DNA of 64,000 nucleotides from Armigeres subalbatus (Eukaryota > Arthropoda > Insecta > Diptera > Culicidae). Position 1 is the first letter of the stretch, and every line of letters starts with the position of its first letter. The notes beneath the pieces are model-generated. The model ran no database searches. It was not told the origin of the DNA and saw nothing but the letters and a program-made list of their open reading frames with translations. Positions 23,685-35,159 of this stretch are shown here, piece by piece. The stretch is from the NCBI RefSeq assembly GCF_024139115.2, contig NC_085141.1, forward strand, positions 408,543,612-408,607,611. Direction: 5' to 3'. The position numbers and the translations under genes were made by a program.

Positions 23685-25980
23685 AAAATGGCATCCAAGC
23701 GGAACGAGAGTAGTACTTTTATAGATTTGAAGAGGAGGATCGCAGGTATTCTTAAGGACGTGGCCTTCCTTAAGAAGTGCCAAAGGAGAGGCTGACTCCT
23801 GTCAGCCATAGGATTAAGATAGAGCTCACATCCCAAAATCTATCAGTAAGAGGGCGGAATCGGATTTGTTGAAGTTGTCAATCAAGGGACACTATGCCAA
23901 GCTAGAGAGGTTGAACTTGGAGTGCTACAACCTGCACCTCAAGCTGGCAAAGGAGAACCAAGACTCTTTCGACATATTCCTAAAGAAGGTACAGCGAGCC
24001 GAATAGTGTGAAGCGGACAGGAAGAGGAGACTGCACAAGAAGAAATTGACCATTCTACGAGGGAAATCAGCGACGGAAGGTAGAACGACCAACCCCACAG
24101 TACAAATGATCGAGGGATTCGTTGTTAACCGTTCTACACAGCAGTTTACGGAGGAACAATTAGCACACCTCAACAAGGGGTTAGGGTATGCGACAACCCA
24201 GAAAGCGGACATAGAGCAGATAATCGTGGATACTGAGACAGCGATTTCACGAAATGTTGATCAGCAGGACCAGAATAGTGTGAGAAACATCGTAGCAGAC
24301 GCCATCAAAGTAGGACATCATGGGACATCGAACAAAGACGAGAGGAGGATTTTAAAGGAGTTGAAGGAGAAACCAGTTTACTACATGAAGGCGGACAAAG
24401 GGAACGCAGTGGTGATAATGGACAAAGAGGACTACGATGAACAGATGACGACAAAAATCAACGGAGGACCATACAGGCATTTGAGAGTGGACCCACTACC
24501 CGGACTAATCCGACTTACGGATAAAACGATAAAGGAATGCAAGACGATCATCGGAGAAGCCCGGGTTAAAATGACGAACCCTGTGTTACCAAGGATCAAA
24601 GGACTACCAAAGATACATAAGCCAGGTACAGAGATGCGAGAAATAGTTTCATCAGTGGGATCCCCTACACAAAACTTGGCCAAGTGGTTAGTCAAGGAGT
24701 TCCAGAGTATGCCGAAGCCGTTCCCCAGCAGATCAGTTGTAAACACCCAGGAGTTCACCAAGAGGATATTGGAATCAGGAAACATCGGAGAAGAGGACAT
24801 CATGGTATCATTCGACGTAGCGGCATTATTCCCAAGCGTTCCAGTGAAGGATGCTCTGAACCTTTTGGAGGATTGGCTAATAGAACAACGGACGGATACA
24901 GCATGTCGAGGATAAGTAAAGATGTATCTCAAGCTTGCAAGATTATGCATGAATGAGAACTACTTTACATTCCGTGGAAGCTTCTACAAACAAACGAAGG
25001 GTGCACCTATGGGAAATCCGCTATCACCGTTTTTGTGCGAATTATTCATGGCAAATTTGGAGGACAACCTAGAGGAACAAGGAGTACTACCCGAGAAATG
25101 GTGGAGATACGTGGACGACATTTTCAGCATTATCAACCGGAAAGATCTACCCAGGATTTTGGAAGCGATAAACAACGTGCATAAAGACATCAAATTCACC
25201 CACGAGGAGGAAAAGGAAGATAAATTACCTTTCTTGGATCTACTGGTTATCAAGGGAACAAATGCAACATTAGACTTCGAAATCTACAGGAAGCCCACCA
25301 ACACCATGAGAGTCATCCCATACACATCAAATAATTCGTATCAGCAAAAATGGCAGCTTTTCATCACATGATCCACATGATGCAGACGATCTCCCTGAGC
25401 GAAGAAGGAAAAACGAAGGAGCTACAACACATCTTGGAAACAGCGAGGATCAACGGATACAAGGAAAGAACAATACAAGCAATCATCAACAAGAAGCAGA
25501 GGAACCTACGAAAAAACGAACTGACAACACTGACACCGATCGATGAACCGCTGAAGAGGGTATCGGTCCCCTATGATCGACACATCACCCACCAGCTACG
25601 CCATCGACTGAGGAAATTCGGCATCGATTTAGTATTCTCCAGCAGAAGCAATCAACTGAAGACACTGTTGGGCTCCACAAAGGATAGAGTAGAAATGTTA
25701 AATAAGGCCGGGTTTATCAAATTAATTGTTCACAGTGTGATAAAGTATATGTAGGTCAAACAAAAGATCGTTAGATATAAGGTTCAAAGAACATATTGCA
25801 GAAGTAAGTAAGGCTAAGAGGGAAACTGATAAGGGGTTAAATTATGAGTTTAGGTCTAAGGTAGCTGAACATGTATATCAGGAAAATCATTCAATTACGA
25901 CATCAAACATTAAAATTTTAAGAAATGTCTCTTCTCCGTGGAAACTTGATGTTGCTGAGAGCTTGGAAATCTACCGACAG
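23685..25980 (+). pseudogene. Penelope-like reverse transcriptase with GIY-YIG remnant
   Basis: The coding region starts at the ATG near 23685 (MASKRNESSTF) and is broken by stops near 23791 and at 24004, a TAA near 24913, and frameshifts near 25370 and 25700. The RT is recognisable: KADKGNAVVIMDK, LPKIHKPG, SFDVAALFPSVP with the first catalytic Asp, GAPMGNPLSPFLCELFM, the active site RYVDDIFSI, and LPFLDLLV. After a basic connector, the GIY-YIG-type endonuclease is reduced to KVYVGQTK and scattered residues up to about 25960. PLE proteins combine RT with this endonuclease. Confidence 0.85.
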
Positions 25981-26186
25981 GTACAAACGCGGTTGTTGAA
26001 TAAAGATCAAGGAAATGGTAGCTCCTGGCTCTTCAAGTTTATACCTAAGCATTAAGCGAAACAAGCGAGTAGAAGTAAACACCGTAGTAAATGTAACTAG
26101 ATAAGTACCTAGATAAATTATTATACCTACGCATAGTATAAATAGTGTAAGCTGCGATCATTTTCTTCAAGTCGAGTCAAGTACGA

Positions 26187-26232
26187 GACACTGAAGACAA
26201 CCTTACATTTGAGGTCGAAATACGTATCTGTC
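26187..26232 (+). ncRNA. Hammerhead-like ribozyme motif, 3' PLE repeat
   Basis: The same motif as at 23541, but with two changes in helix II (acaacct in place of acggcct), leaving about four pairs. The core ctgaaga and gaaa and helix I are unchanged. Confidence 0.5.
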
Positions 26233-26348
26233 AAGATACAATTAAGTGGTGGAATTCAATGGGATTGTACTAACTCGTCTTATGACAAGAGAAAAAATAT
26301 GTTTATTTTTGTTTTATTGCTCAGACCCAAAGAAAACATTTGAAACGA

Positions 26349-26590
26349 TTGTATGTCACACCCCAGAAACCCATTGCCCAGAAAGTGATTCCCCAGAAAT
26401 TAATTGCCCTGAATGCACTACTCCCTAGAAAACCATTCCCCAGAATACCACAATCCCTAGAAATACATTCCCCAGAATGCCCCTATCCCCCGAAAGACAT
26501 TTCCCAGAATGCCTCCATCCCCCGAAAGACATTCCCCAGAATGTCCTAATCCCCAGAATACCATACCCCAGAATGCACCATTTCCTAGCT
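26349..26590. repeat. ccccagaat short tandem array (left arm)
   Basis: About a dozen units near 18-22 bp, each containing a ccccagaa-type core, with variable spacers. It is repeated at 27312-27535 and in reverse orientation at about 28878-29096. Confidence 0.85.
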
Positions 26591-26599
26591 TAGACTAAA

Positions 26600-27110
26600 T
26601 ACTTCGTAATTGCTTCATCCCGGGCAAATGCGTACTTTTAAAGAAGGAGTCATCTACTCTTTTGCCTTATTCCGGGCAAATGCATACTTTTAAAGAAGGA
26701 GTCTACTCTTTTGCTTCATCCCGGGCAAATGCGTACTTTTAAAGAAGGAGTCATTTACTCTTCTGCCTTTTTTCCTGGCAAATGCATACTGTTGAAGAAG
26801 TAGTTATCTACTCGTTTGCCTTTTTCCGGGCAAACGCATACTTTTGAAGAAGTCATCTGCTCTTTTGCATTATCCCGGGCAAATGCGTACTTTTAAAGAA
26901 GGAGTCATCTACTCTTTTGCATTATCCCGGGCAAATGCGTACTTTAAAAATGAATGATTTACTCTTTTACCTTTTCCGGGCAAATGTATACTTTTGAAGA
27001 AGTAGATATCTACTCGTTTGCCTTTTTCCGGCAAACGCATACTTTTAAAGAAGGAGTCATCTACTCTTTTGTCTTATTCCAGGTAAATACATATGTACTT
27101 CTAAAATGGA
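26600..27110. repeat. About 52-bp tandem repeats
   Basis: Units of the type gggcaaatgcgtactttt followed by aaagaaggagtcatctactc occur roughly nine times. The array reappears at 27545-27963, 28405-28500 and 28705-28790. Confidence 0.88.
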
Positions 27111-27311
27111 AATCATATATTCTTAAGACCCATTGCATTTCATACTCTTTTCAACGATTGTGCCAAATGGTCATTATGCCAAACGGCATTATGCCAAATG
27201 GCATTATGCCATATGGGCTTCCCCCAATATGAACAACGAGTATAATGGATTATATGCTCCTTCGTATTATATGTGAGCCCTAACAAACATATCAAATGGG
27301 CTTCATTCGGG

Positions 27312-28700
27312 GCGATTGTATGTCATACCCCAGAAACCCATTGCCCAGAAAGTGATTCCCCAGAAATTAATTCCCCTGAATGCACTACTCTCCAGAAAAC
27401 CATTCCCCAGAATACCACAATCCCCAGAAAGACATTCCCCAGAATGCCCCTATCCCCCTAAAGACATTTCCCAGAATGCCTCCATCCCCCGAAAGACATT
27501 CCCCAGAATGTCCTAATCCCCAGAATGCACCATTTCCTAGCTTAGTCTAAATACTTCGTAATTGCTTCATCTCGGGCAAATGCGTATTTTTAAAGAAGGA
27601 GTCATGTACTCTTTTGCCTTATTCCGGGCAAATGCATACTTTTAAAGAAGGAGTCATCTACTCTTTAGCTTCATCCCGGGCAAATGCGTACTTTTAAAGA
27701 AGGAGTCATTTACTCTTCTGCCTTTTTCCTGGCAAATGCGTACGTTTGAAGAAGTAGTTATCTACTCGTTTGCCTTTTTCCGGGCAAACGCATACTTTTA
27801 AAGAAGAAGTCATCTGATATTTTGCATTTTCCCGGGCAAATGCGTACTTTTAAAGAAGGAGTCATCTACTCTTTTGCATTATCCCGGGCAAATGCGTACT
27901 TTAAAAAAATGAGTGATTTACTCTTTTACCTTTTCCGAGCAAATGCATACTTTTGAAGAAGTATCCGAGCAAAGATGGAGAGCAAATCGATAACTAATTT
28001 TGTTGTTGTGAAATCGCCTAATTTTGATAACTCAGCATGATATCCTTTTGCTTGTTTTAACGATTAAAATAACAAAATGTATAGCAGAAAAATCTTACTG
28101 TGACATCAAATTGAAAACTATTTCTGCTGTCGATGAGAGCAAATCGAAAACTGATATTGATATTGGTTTTGGATAACGAAATAAGTAATCAGTTTAATAT
28201 CACTTCATATTATTCAGAAATCAACATCAAATTTATACCTAAATAAGTGATCAATCATGAATATCAAAGTTTATGTTTATGATGTGTTGTTTATGTTTAT
28301 GATATGATGTTTATGTTTATGATTAAGTTTATGATTTCAATTTGATGTCGATATCAAAATATGTTTTCTTTTTGCTCTCATTATGATGCCAGGCTTTGCT
28401 CGGGTAGTTATCTACTCGTATGCCTTTTTCCGGGCAAACGCATACTTTTAAAAAAGGAGTCATCTACTCTTTTGTCTTATTCCAGGTAAATACATACTTC
28501 TAAAAATGGAAATCATATATTCTTACGACCCATTGCATTCCATACTCTTTTCAACGATTATGCCAAATGGTCATTATGCCAAACGGCTTTATGCCAAACG
28601 GCATTATGCCATATGGGCTTCCTCCAATATGAACAACGAGTATAATGAGTATAAGATGTATAACGATAGTATAACGAGTGAGCCCTAACGAACATATCAA
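27312..28700. repeat. Second copy of the 26.35-27.29 kb block
   Basis: The order ccccagaat array, 52-bp array, atgccaaatgg/gccaaacgg segment and gaacaacgagtataatg segment is repeated in the same direction. It is interrupted by the MITE at 27964-28404. Confidence 0.82.
27964..28404. repeat. MITE within the tandem-repeat element
   Basis: The ends are tccgagcaaag and (reverse complement) cccgagcaaag, flanked by TA. It interrupts a 52-bp repeat unit whose intact form is seen nearby, proving insertion. The interior has tttatgtttatgat repeats and gatatcaa phrases. Confidence 0.8.
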
Positions 28701-29157
28701 ATGGGCTCAATTCCGGGCAAATACGTGCTTTAAAATAAGGCAGCATATGTCGTTTTGCCTAATTCCGGGCAAATGCGTACTTCAATATAAGAATTTTTGC
28801 ATAGAAATATAGTATCTAGTATTTTTAATTTATAGAAATGACAGCGAAAAACATAGTTTCTTAGACTGATACCTTTTTCTGGGGAACGGGTCATTCTGGG
28901 TTTTTGGTTTCTGGGGAATGGGTCATTCGGGTTTTTTTTTTCTGGGGAATAGGTCATTCTGGGGATTTCTTTTCGGGGAAATGGTGCATTCTGGGGAATA
29001 TCATTCTGGAGAATTGGTCGTTCTGGGAAATGGAATTCTGGGAAATATCATTCTTGGGAACTGATTCTGGGGATTGGTATTCTGGGCATTGACATACAAC
29101 CTTTGAAACTAACTGAATGCTACAAAACTTTACTAAAACTATCATAGACTATCATAG

Positions 29158-29299
29158 ACAACACCATCAACAGGTAGCGGAAACCTTCGCCTACCTATCG
29201 ATGGTGCTGGTTTGCGTGGGAGAGCTATCAGATTCGTCAACTCGTCGTTTGAATCTTTGTTTACAAAAGCAGATTAGTCGTTTAGAAAATTTTGTCTTG
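29158..29299. repeat. Half copy of the caagacaaaatttt MITE
   Basis: It matches the centre and right arm of the palindromic MITE at 34485-34715, ending in attttgtcttg. The left arm is missing. Confidence 0.8.
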
Positions 29300-29695
29300 A
29301 AATGCACGCGAAGCCCTCAAATCGTTATGTAAATCCGTGAAAATCGCATAATCCGCGTGGTTTTAACGACCCTGTAATCACGCTCAAATTAGGTACCTAA
29401 CTCATTGATGATCGTCATCGAACATCGATCAAAACATCGAATATCGGACGAGTTCCGGATTTTTTTTTTAAATAATCAGCAAAATCGTAGTTACTATTCA
29501 GGTCATCGTTTAATAAGAATAATCAACACTCTTAAACTAATAATCACAAAAACTAAAACATAATCGTATGTTTCAAATTAATAAATTTCAAGAAAACAAA
29601 AAAAAAACAAATGTTCTTCAACAGTAATTACGTGTTGCAAAAGTAATCTAAAGGCATATAGCCTTTTACCACTCGGAACACTGTGACCAGTGTTG

Positions 29696-31833
29696 TCAAC
29701 GCTTTGTGCTCTTAGACATTCTGCGGAGAATGCGTTGGATAAGAATAAAGTTAGTTATAATGAATATAATGGCATCGATCAAACAGAAACACAATCCGAA
29801 CTACTCACCGCGGTGGTTTCTCCGGCTCCACTGGGGCAGAAGGTTCCGCTTCCTTTTTAACCTGTGCCTTTTTGGATTTCTTCACCATGGTTTGCGGTTC
29901 CTCAGACGATGTTCTCTTTCTTCCGTTACTGTTAGTCACTGGTGTGGTGGCGGCGGCAGCTTTGCCCTTTGCTGGCGATTGTACAACCGTTTCCTGTTCA
30001 TCCGAAGAGGAATCGGACGATGGCGGTGGGTTGAGCTTCGGTTTGGTGGCGGTTTGTTGCTTTCGCTTTTTTGGGGAAGCAACAGACGCGGCCGCCGGCG
30101 ATGGAGTTACAGTTGATTTGGATGTCTTTTTTCTGGCAGATGATGAAGGCTCAAACGAATCGGTATCTGAGTGATCCGATTTGTGTTCCTCCTTAATAGG
30201 GGCTACTTTGCTGCTTTTTGCCGGTCGTTTTTTGATGGTTGTTGACTCCGCAGCTGGTGGGTAGTCCGGGGATTCAAGATAAGGATCTTCCTCCGTAGCT
30301 GCGTTTGATTTCTCAGCCTTGACCTTCGTCTTTTTCTCCGTAATAGTCATAAGGAAATCCAATTCGACTTGCTGTTTATCCTTTGGAAGCTTCTTAATGT
30401 ACTCTTGATACTGTTTGACGAATGCTGTTCGAGCTTGTTGGTACTCTTGCTTGAGCGCCTCCAGCTCTTGTGGATTCATATTTTTATAATCCGCGGATAT
30501 TTTGGCGGCATGTTCTTTGCCGGAGAAAGTTTTTTTCATCTTTCGCCGGAAGAACTCATACACGTTGCGTCCACAGAATTCCGGTTTCCCAAGTGATTGG
30601 CCGAGCATTTCCAACTCTTTCTTGTTTACCAACTTCAGGTCGGTATTGCCTTGAACCTCGAACGATTTTTGGATGTAGACTACTTTGTCCTTTACTGAAA
30701 GCGATTCCCATTCCTTTCGGGCCTGCTGGAACGATATATTCGAGGAAACCTCCCGCCGCTTCTGGTAGAACAGATGGAAAGGAGTTTTCAGCGGTTCCTT
30801 ACGCGGTTTCCAACCCTTCTTAGGAGACAGATCAGGATGCTGTATGCTGTAATGGAGAAATTCAATAAAAACATATAATATGAAGTCAGTTAACTGTTAT
30901 GACTTTCCTGATAGCTTTTTGAATAAATTTAAAATCTCAGCGTGAACTAATTTCATTACTATATTTAGATATTCTATTCAGATATTTAAGGTCTACATGA
31001 AATATGTGCTGAAATAGACTTTACATATATAAATTCTTAGGCCGCATAACAAATAAATTCTTTTGAAATATAATTAAATCCAAGATGGACATGATACTTA
31101 CTAAAACTTTTCCATTCGATGATGATAATCTTCCTTCAACTTGGCTGCTTCATTTTCATACCGTTTCCTCTTTTTTGCCGACAGTAACTTAAACTGCTCT
31201 GGAATGAGTTTGAATATTTGCTGAACCTTCAGGTCTCTGTGTTCCTCACGCAGATGTGGCAGCTTCTCCTTCACGAACAGGCTGTATGCCGTCAGCGGAG
31301 GTTTCGGTCGTTCAGCGCTCATCAATTTGTTCACCACATCTGCCACTTCATCGAGCATCTCACTCAGTATCCGGAAACGTCTCGTTTTACCGATGACTTC
31401 CTTAGCCACTCGCTCGACTTCGTCGGCGGTGCGTTTGCCAACTACCACCTGCTTCCAGTCTAACGCTTCCAAGGTAGTCTTCCATTTGCGAACATCCTTT
31501 TTCGGCATCACTTCCTTTATTTTTGCAACCATTTCTTGGTACTCGGCTTTAGTCCAATCTGCATCGTTCGTGGCAGCATTCACGTTTGTGTCGCTGAGAT
31601 GAATTTCCGTGTCAATTTCATTATCGGACTCTGATGGTAGATCGTTGTCGGACGCAACTGAAAACCAAAGCATTTTAATTGTCAAAATACATCATTTAAA
31701 CCATGATTCAACAATGTAATGTAGCCTTGTTGCGAAACTTAAAAGCACATGTTTATAACTTACCTCCCTCGAATTTACGTGATAGGCAATTGTCGTCCCT
31801 TGGGGTGAAAACAGACATCGATCTTTTACGCAT
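29696..31833 (-). CDS. UBTF: UBF-like nucleolar transcription factor (HMG-box protein)
   Basis: UBF binds rDNA and helps RNA polymerase I start transcription in the nucleolus. Coding exons on minus: 31833-31764, 31657-31102, 30846-29809 and 29720-29696, summing to 1689 nt (562 residues plus stop). All junctions have GT-AG introns (106, 255 and 88 bp), and the joined frame stays open. Residues 56-120 (DWTKAEYQ, KFRTLTE-like TRRFRILSEM) match the UBF N-terminal region. HMG boxes lie at about 138-215 (ERPKPPLTAYSLFVKEKLP), 222-290 (PLKTPFHLFYQKRR) and, weaker, 295-375. The tail is Ser/Lys/Pro-rich and acidic or basic in patches, ending MSKSTKR. Vertebrate UBF has six boxes, so this form is short. 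The start could be the second Met (SVFTPRDD). Confidence 0.85.
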
Positions 31834-32605
31834 TTTTACTGCAATTTTTGGGGGAGGGCTGGCAAACAGAAGACATAAAATTGCATTAGAAAATTATCAG
31901 ATAAATAATTTTGCTTTCTTATTTGAATGATTGTTAAATTAATTAATGATTCTTGACGCTGAACTTCGGACATTTGCATGTACATATAATTATTTTCCTA
32001 ATCGCTGCTTAACCTTGATATAATTTGTAATGTAAACCAACAACATATTGTACTCAATAAAATTACAATTACTTTTTTTTTCGGGTGAATGAAAATCATT
32101 TTAGAATTACAAAAAACATTGCTCACAAGATGCTAGCTCATAAGTTGAGCTTATATGAAATTAAACGTCTAGAAAGCAAAACAGCTAAAACAGCCCTGTA
32201 AATTCTCAAAACAAACATCTTGTTTTGATATCAGCCAAAAAACGGAAACATTTAGCAATATTGAGGTTAGAAACTGTCCGGGGAGCACTTCTCCGATCTT
32301 TTTCATGCCAGTTTTACAAGCACCCAAAAATATAACAGTTTACACATAATACAAATACTGGGAATGTTTTGCAAATTATCTCAACTCATTTCTTCGAATA
32401 ATACTTACCTTTAAAAGTCGGAAAAACTGGTAAGACCGCCAACTTAAATGAAAACAATTTCGTTGCGCTTGCTGGCTGCTGTTCTTTTTTTGATTCCTCC
32501 CATGCAGAGACTTCTCTTTGCTCCCGTTATGTCAGGGTGGCCAGATTATTTTTTTGATAAATCTCGCTTAGTTTTTCAAAAGGACTACATGAACACTCGC
32601 GCTAA
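31834..32605. other. Upstream region of the UBF-like gene
   Basis: No coding sequence. ttgcag on minus just 5' of the start codon could be a 3' splice site of a 5'UTR intron. No TATA box is obvious. Confidence 0.45.
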
Positions 32606-33063
32606 AGGTGCCGTCAGACGTTGCAAGCAAATCACTCGCAACGAGCATTTTGCTCGCAAAAACTGACAACTGTCGAAAAATTTGCCTGTCTGACTACACT
32701 GAAAGTGATTGCATGCAAACAAATTACAACTCGTAAGCAAACGCTCGCTTGCAATGTGTGACTGCTAAGCGTCAAAAATTTTCAACTCGCAGAAACGAAA
32801 TTGCGCTTGCTAGTGCAGCACTAGCAAATTTCTCGCTCGCAAAAGTGATAACGTTTTCAGGTGGCAGAGTTGCACTGCAAAAATAGGAATGAAATTGGAT
32901 TTTGTGGCCGAAAAACAAGTTTTTCATTTTTGTTTATATTTGCATGAGAGTAAATCTGTCATTTGCTTAAAGTAAAAAACTGCTACGTGTGACTGCAATT
33001 GCGAGTGCTCTCAGAAATCATTCGCTCGCACGAGTGATTTGCTTGCAACGTCTGACGGAGCCT
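32606..33063. repeat. MITE with TAA duplication (PIF/Harbinger-type)
   Basis: 458 bp. The ends are aggtgccgtcagacgttgca and (reverse complement) aggctccgtcagacgttgca, flanked by taa on both sides. The interior carries many gcaagc and actcgc phrases. Confidence 0.85.
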
Positions 33064-33076
33064 TAATATTATACAT

Positions 33077-33205
33077 CAAGACAAAATTTTCAAAACGACT
33101 TATCTGCTTTTGTAAACAATAATTCAAACGACGATTTTACGAATCTGATAGCTCTCCCACGCAAACCAGCACCATCAACAGGTAGCGGAAACCTTCACCT
33201 TGTTG
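33077..33205. repeat. Half copy of the caagacaaaatttt MITE
   Basis: The left arm and centre only; it ends after the accatcaacagg turn. Same family as 34485-34715. Confidence 0.8.
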
Positions 33206-33455
33206 ACCTTCATCTGGCCAAAGAAAATTGGAAAATAACAAAATGACCAATGAACAAAATCGATTAAATTCAATTCGATTGTTACATTGGACTTTTTATT
33301 CAGAGGGCATGCAAAACGTCCAATGTAACAATAAAATCCAAACGAAACAAAACTGTACATAGTTCATTCTAATTATTCTGGGGAATACAGTTCACCGATT
33401 GTAAGGAGTCACGGAGTCACGAATTCGAAGCGGGTGTGAAAGGTGAATCAATATA

Positions 33456-33989
33456 CAGTAATCATTCGCTAATTGGGGCACGACCTCACCCCAACTAGCG
33501 AATGCCGTTCGTTAATTGGGGTGTTTTGACAAGCGTTAATGTTGTTTACTTTTTGGATTGAACAAAGAAAAATTTTACGCGCCAGAAAATATCGATCCCG
33601 CCAAACACGGAAACAAAACGTCAACGCGTTTTTGACATCGCATTCTGACGTTTAGCTGCTTTTTAGGCTCTGTCTCATTTCCCGAATTAAATTTAATTTT
33701 ACTTAAAACTGACAGTTCAAAAATTAAAAAATCACCCGGCCATAAGAATGGCTGCGTGCTACCCAGCAAATCCAATAAGACATCGATCAAGAATGATTCG
33801 ATATGTGTCAAAAGTAATCCTGCTCATCCAGCAGGGTTATTCGATAATTATTGAACTGTCACTTCTAAGTTTAATTTGAGTTTAATTATCCAATTGAGAC
33901 AGACCCTTAATTGGGTTTCGCCCCAATTAGCGAACCCCCAACTAAAAAGCGCCCCAACTAGGAAAAACCCAATTAGCGAACGTTTACTG
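33456..33989. repeat. Pogo-like MITE, host to a nested MITE
   Basis: 534 bp flanked by TA. The ends are cagtaatcattcgctaattg and (reverse complement) cagtaaacgttcgctaattg, with aattggggt and its complement repeated inside. Interrupted by the element at 33666-33906. Confidence 0.85.
33666..33906. repeat. Nested MITE with TTA duplication
   Basis: 241 bp. The ends are ggctctgtctcatttcc and (reverse complement) gggtctgtctcaattgg, with tta on both sides. Inner arms include actgacagttcaa and ttgaactgtca. Confidence 0.82.
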
Positions 33990-34031
33990 TACTTGGCGAT
34001 AAACCGAAAAATTGAGTTTGGATGTTAGTTA

Positions 34032-34389
34032 TGGGCCAAACACAATTGATACGTTTGCGTGCGTTTTGACAGTTTTTCCATGGGAAAACCACAGAGAAAC
34101 AGACGTCTCACTCAACATATGTTCCATCGTACACCTTTTTAACAGTTTATTTAACTTTTTGTAGGTGGTCAATCGGCCACCGATGGCGCTTTCATCGATT
34201 TTGCTTGTGTTTGACGTTCGCACACTACCGCCATCTGGTAGCCACTTGGCCACTCACCGGGATTTTAGCATTGGGCGACAAAGTTTTCGTGACGATGATT
34301 TTGATTGCATTTTGTTCTAAGTGAGACGTCTGTTTCTCTGTGGGAAAACTGTCAAAACGCATGCAAACGTACCCATTGTGTTTGGCCCA
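34032..34389. repeat. MITE with TTA duplication and about 80-bp arms
   Basis: 358 bp. The ends are tgggccaaacacaattg and (reverse complement) tgggccaaacacaatgg, flanked by tta. The arms continue through cgttttgacagtttt and aacagacgtctcact. Confidence 0.88.
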
Positions 34390-34484
34390 TTAGAATCGCG
34401 AGCAAAGCGTAAAAATTGATAAGTGAGGATCAGATTTTTTTTACTATTTGCAAATCACATTTACATAAAATTATTTATCTAATT

Positions 34485-34715
34485 CAAGACAAAATTTTCA
34501 AAACGACTTATCTGCTTTTGTAAACAAAGATTCAAACGACGATTTGACGAATCTGATAGCTCTCCCACGCAAACCAACACCATCAACAGTTAACGGAATC
34601 CTTCCCCTACCTATTGATGGTGTTGGTTTGCGTGAGCGAGCTATCAGATTCGTCAAAGCGTCGTTTGAATCTTTGTTTACAAAAGCAGATAAGTCGTTTT
34701 GAAAATTTTGTCTTG
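34485..34715. repeat. Palindromic MITE, caagacaaaatttt family, copy 1
   Basis: 231 bp, almost a perfect palindrome. The ends are caagacaaaattttc, and the arms meet around accatcaacag and ctattgatggt. It is flanked by a 4-bp duplication aatt. Confidence 0.9.
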
Positions 34716-34924
34716 AATTATTCATCTAATCTAATTTTTTTATCTTTATTCAAGTGATTTTGTTGTAATATTATATTCCAGCCTTGATAGTTTGGTAGAT
34801 AAAGCACGAATTTCGTTTTGGGCTACAATTTAATAACAATTTGACTAGTATGGTATTTGTTTTGCCATGGCTCAACAAAACAATAAATTTTGAAGCATTC
34901 AATCCCTGCTGATCAACAGCACTT

Positions 34925-35155
34925 CAAGACTAAATTTTCAAAACGACTTATCTGCTTTTGTAAACAAAGATTCAAACGACGATTTGACGAATCTGATAGC
35001 TCTCCCACGCAAACCAACACCATCAACAGGTAGCGGAATCCTTCCCCTACCTATTGATGGTGTTGGTTTGCGTGGGTGAGCTATCAGATTCGTCAAATCG
35101 TCGTTTGAATCTTTGTTTACAAAAGCAGACAAGTTGTTTTGAAAATTTTGTCTTG
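34925..35155. repeat. Palindromic MITE, caagacaaaatttt family, copy 2
   Basis: 231 bp, nearly identical to the copy at 34485-34715, flanked by a different 4-bp duplication, actt. Two copies 210 bp apart with different flanks are separate insertions. Confidence 0.9.
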
Positions 35156-35159
35156 ACTT

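Larger units (their letters stand above)
23145..26289 (+). mobile_element. Penelope-like element (PLE) with complex terminal repeats
   Basis: A Penelope-type reverse transcriptase and GIY-YIG remnant lie between repeats. The right repeat is about 26160-26289. On the left, a direct copy (about 23519-23686) is preceded by an inverted copy (23145-23518) that also carries reversed sequence from the end of the coding region (25953-26160). Such pseudo-LTRs, with inverted and direct portions, are characteristic of PLEs. All three repeat copies hold a hammerhead-like motif. No target duplication was fixed. Confidence 0.88.
26347..29101. mobile_element. Foldback-like element built of tandem repeats
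   Basis: The ends are gattgtatgtca and (reverse complement) ggttgtatgtca, flanked by a perfect 8-bp direct repeat tttgaaac (26339-26346 and 29102-29109). Next to each end is an array of ccccagaat phrases, forward on the left and ggggaatg/ttctgggg on the right, so the terminal repeats are themselves short tandem repeats. Between lie about 52-bp repeats, and much of the left half is duplicated from about 27312. No coding region. This resembles the plan of Drosophila foldback elements; the 8-bp duplication would also suit hAT. Confidence 0.7.

Noticed and set aside
26349..28790. Regularly spaced repeats resembling a CRISPR array
   Set aside because: The units are degenerate, the spacers are repeats themselves, and the context is a eukaryotic tandem-repeat element.
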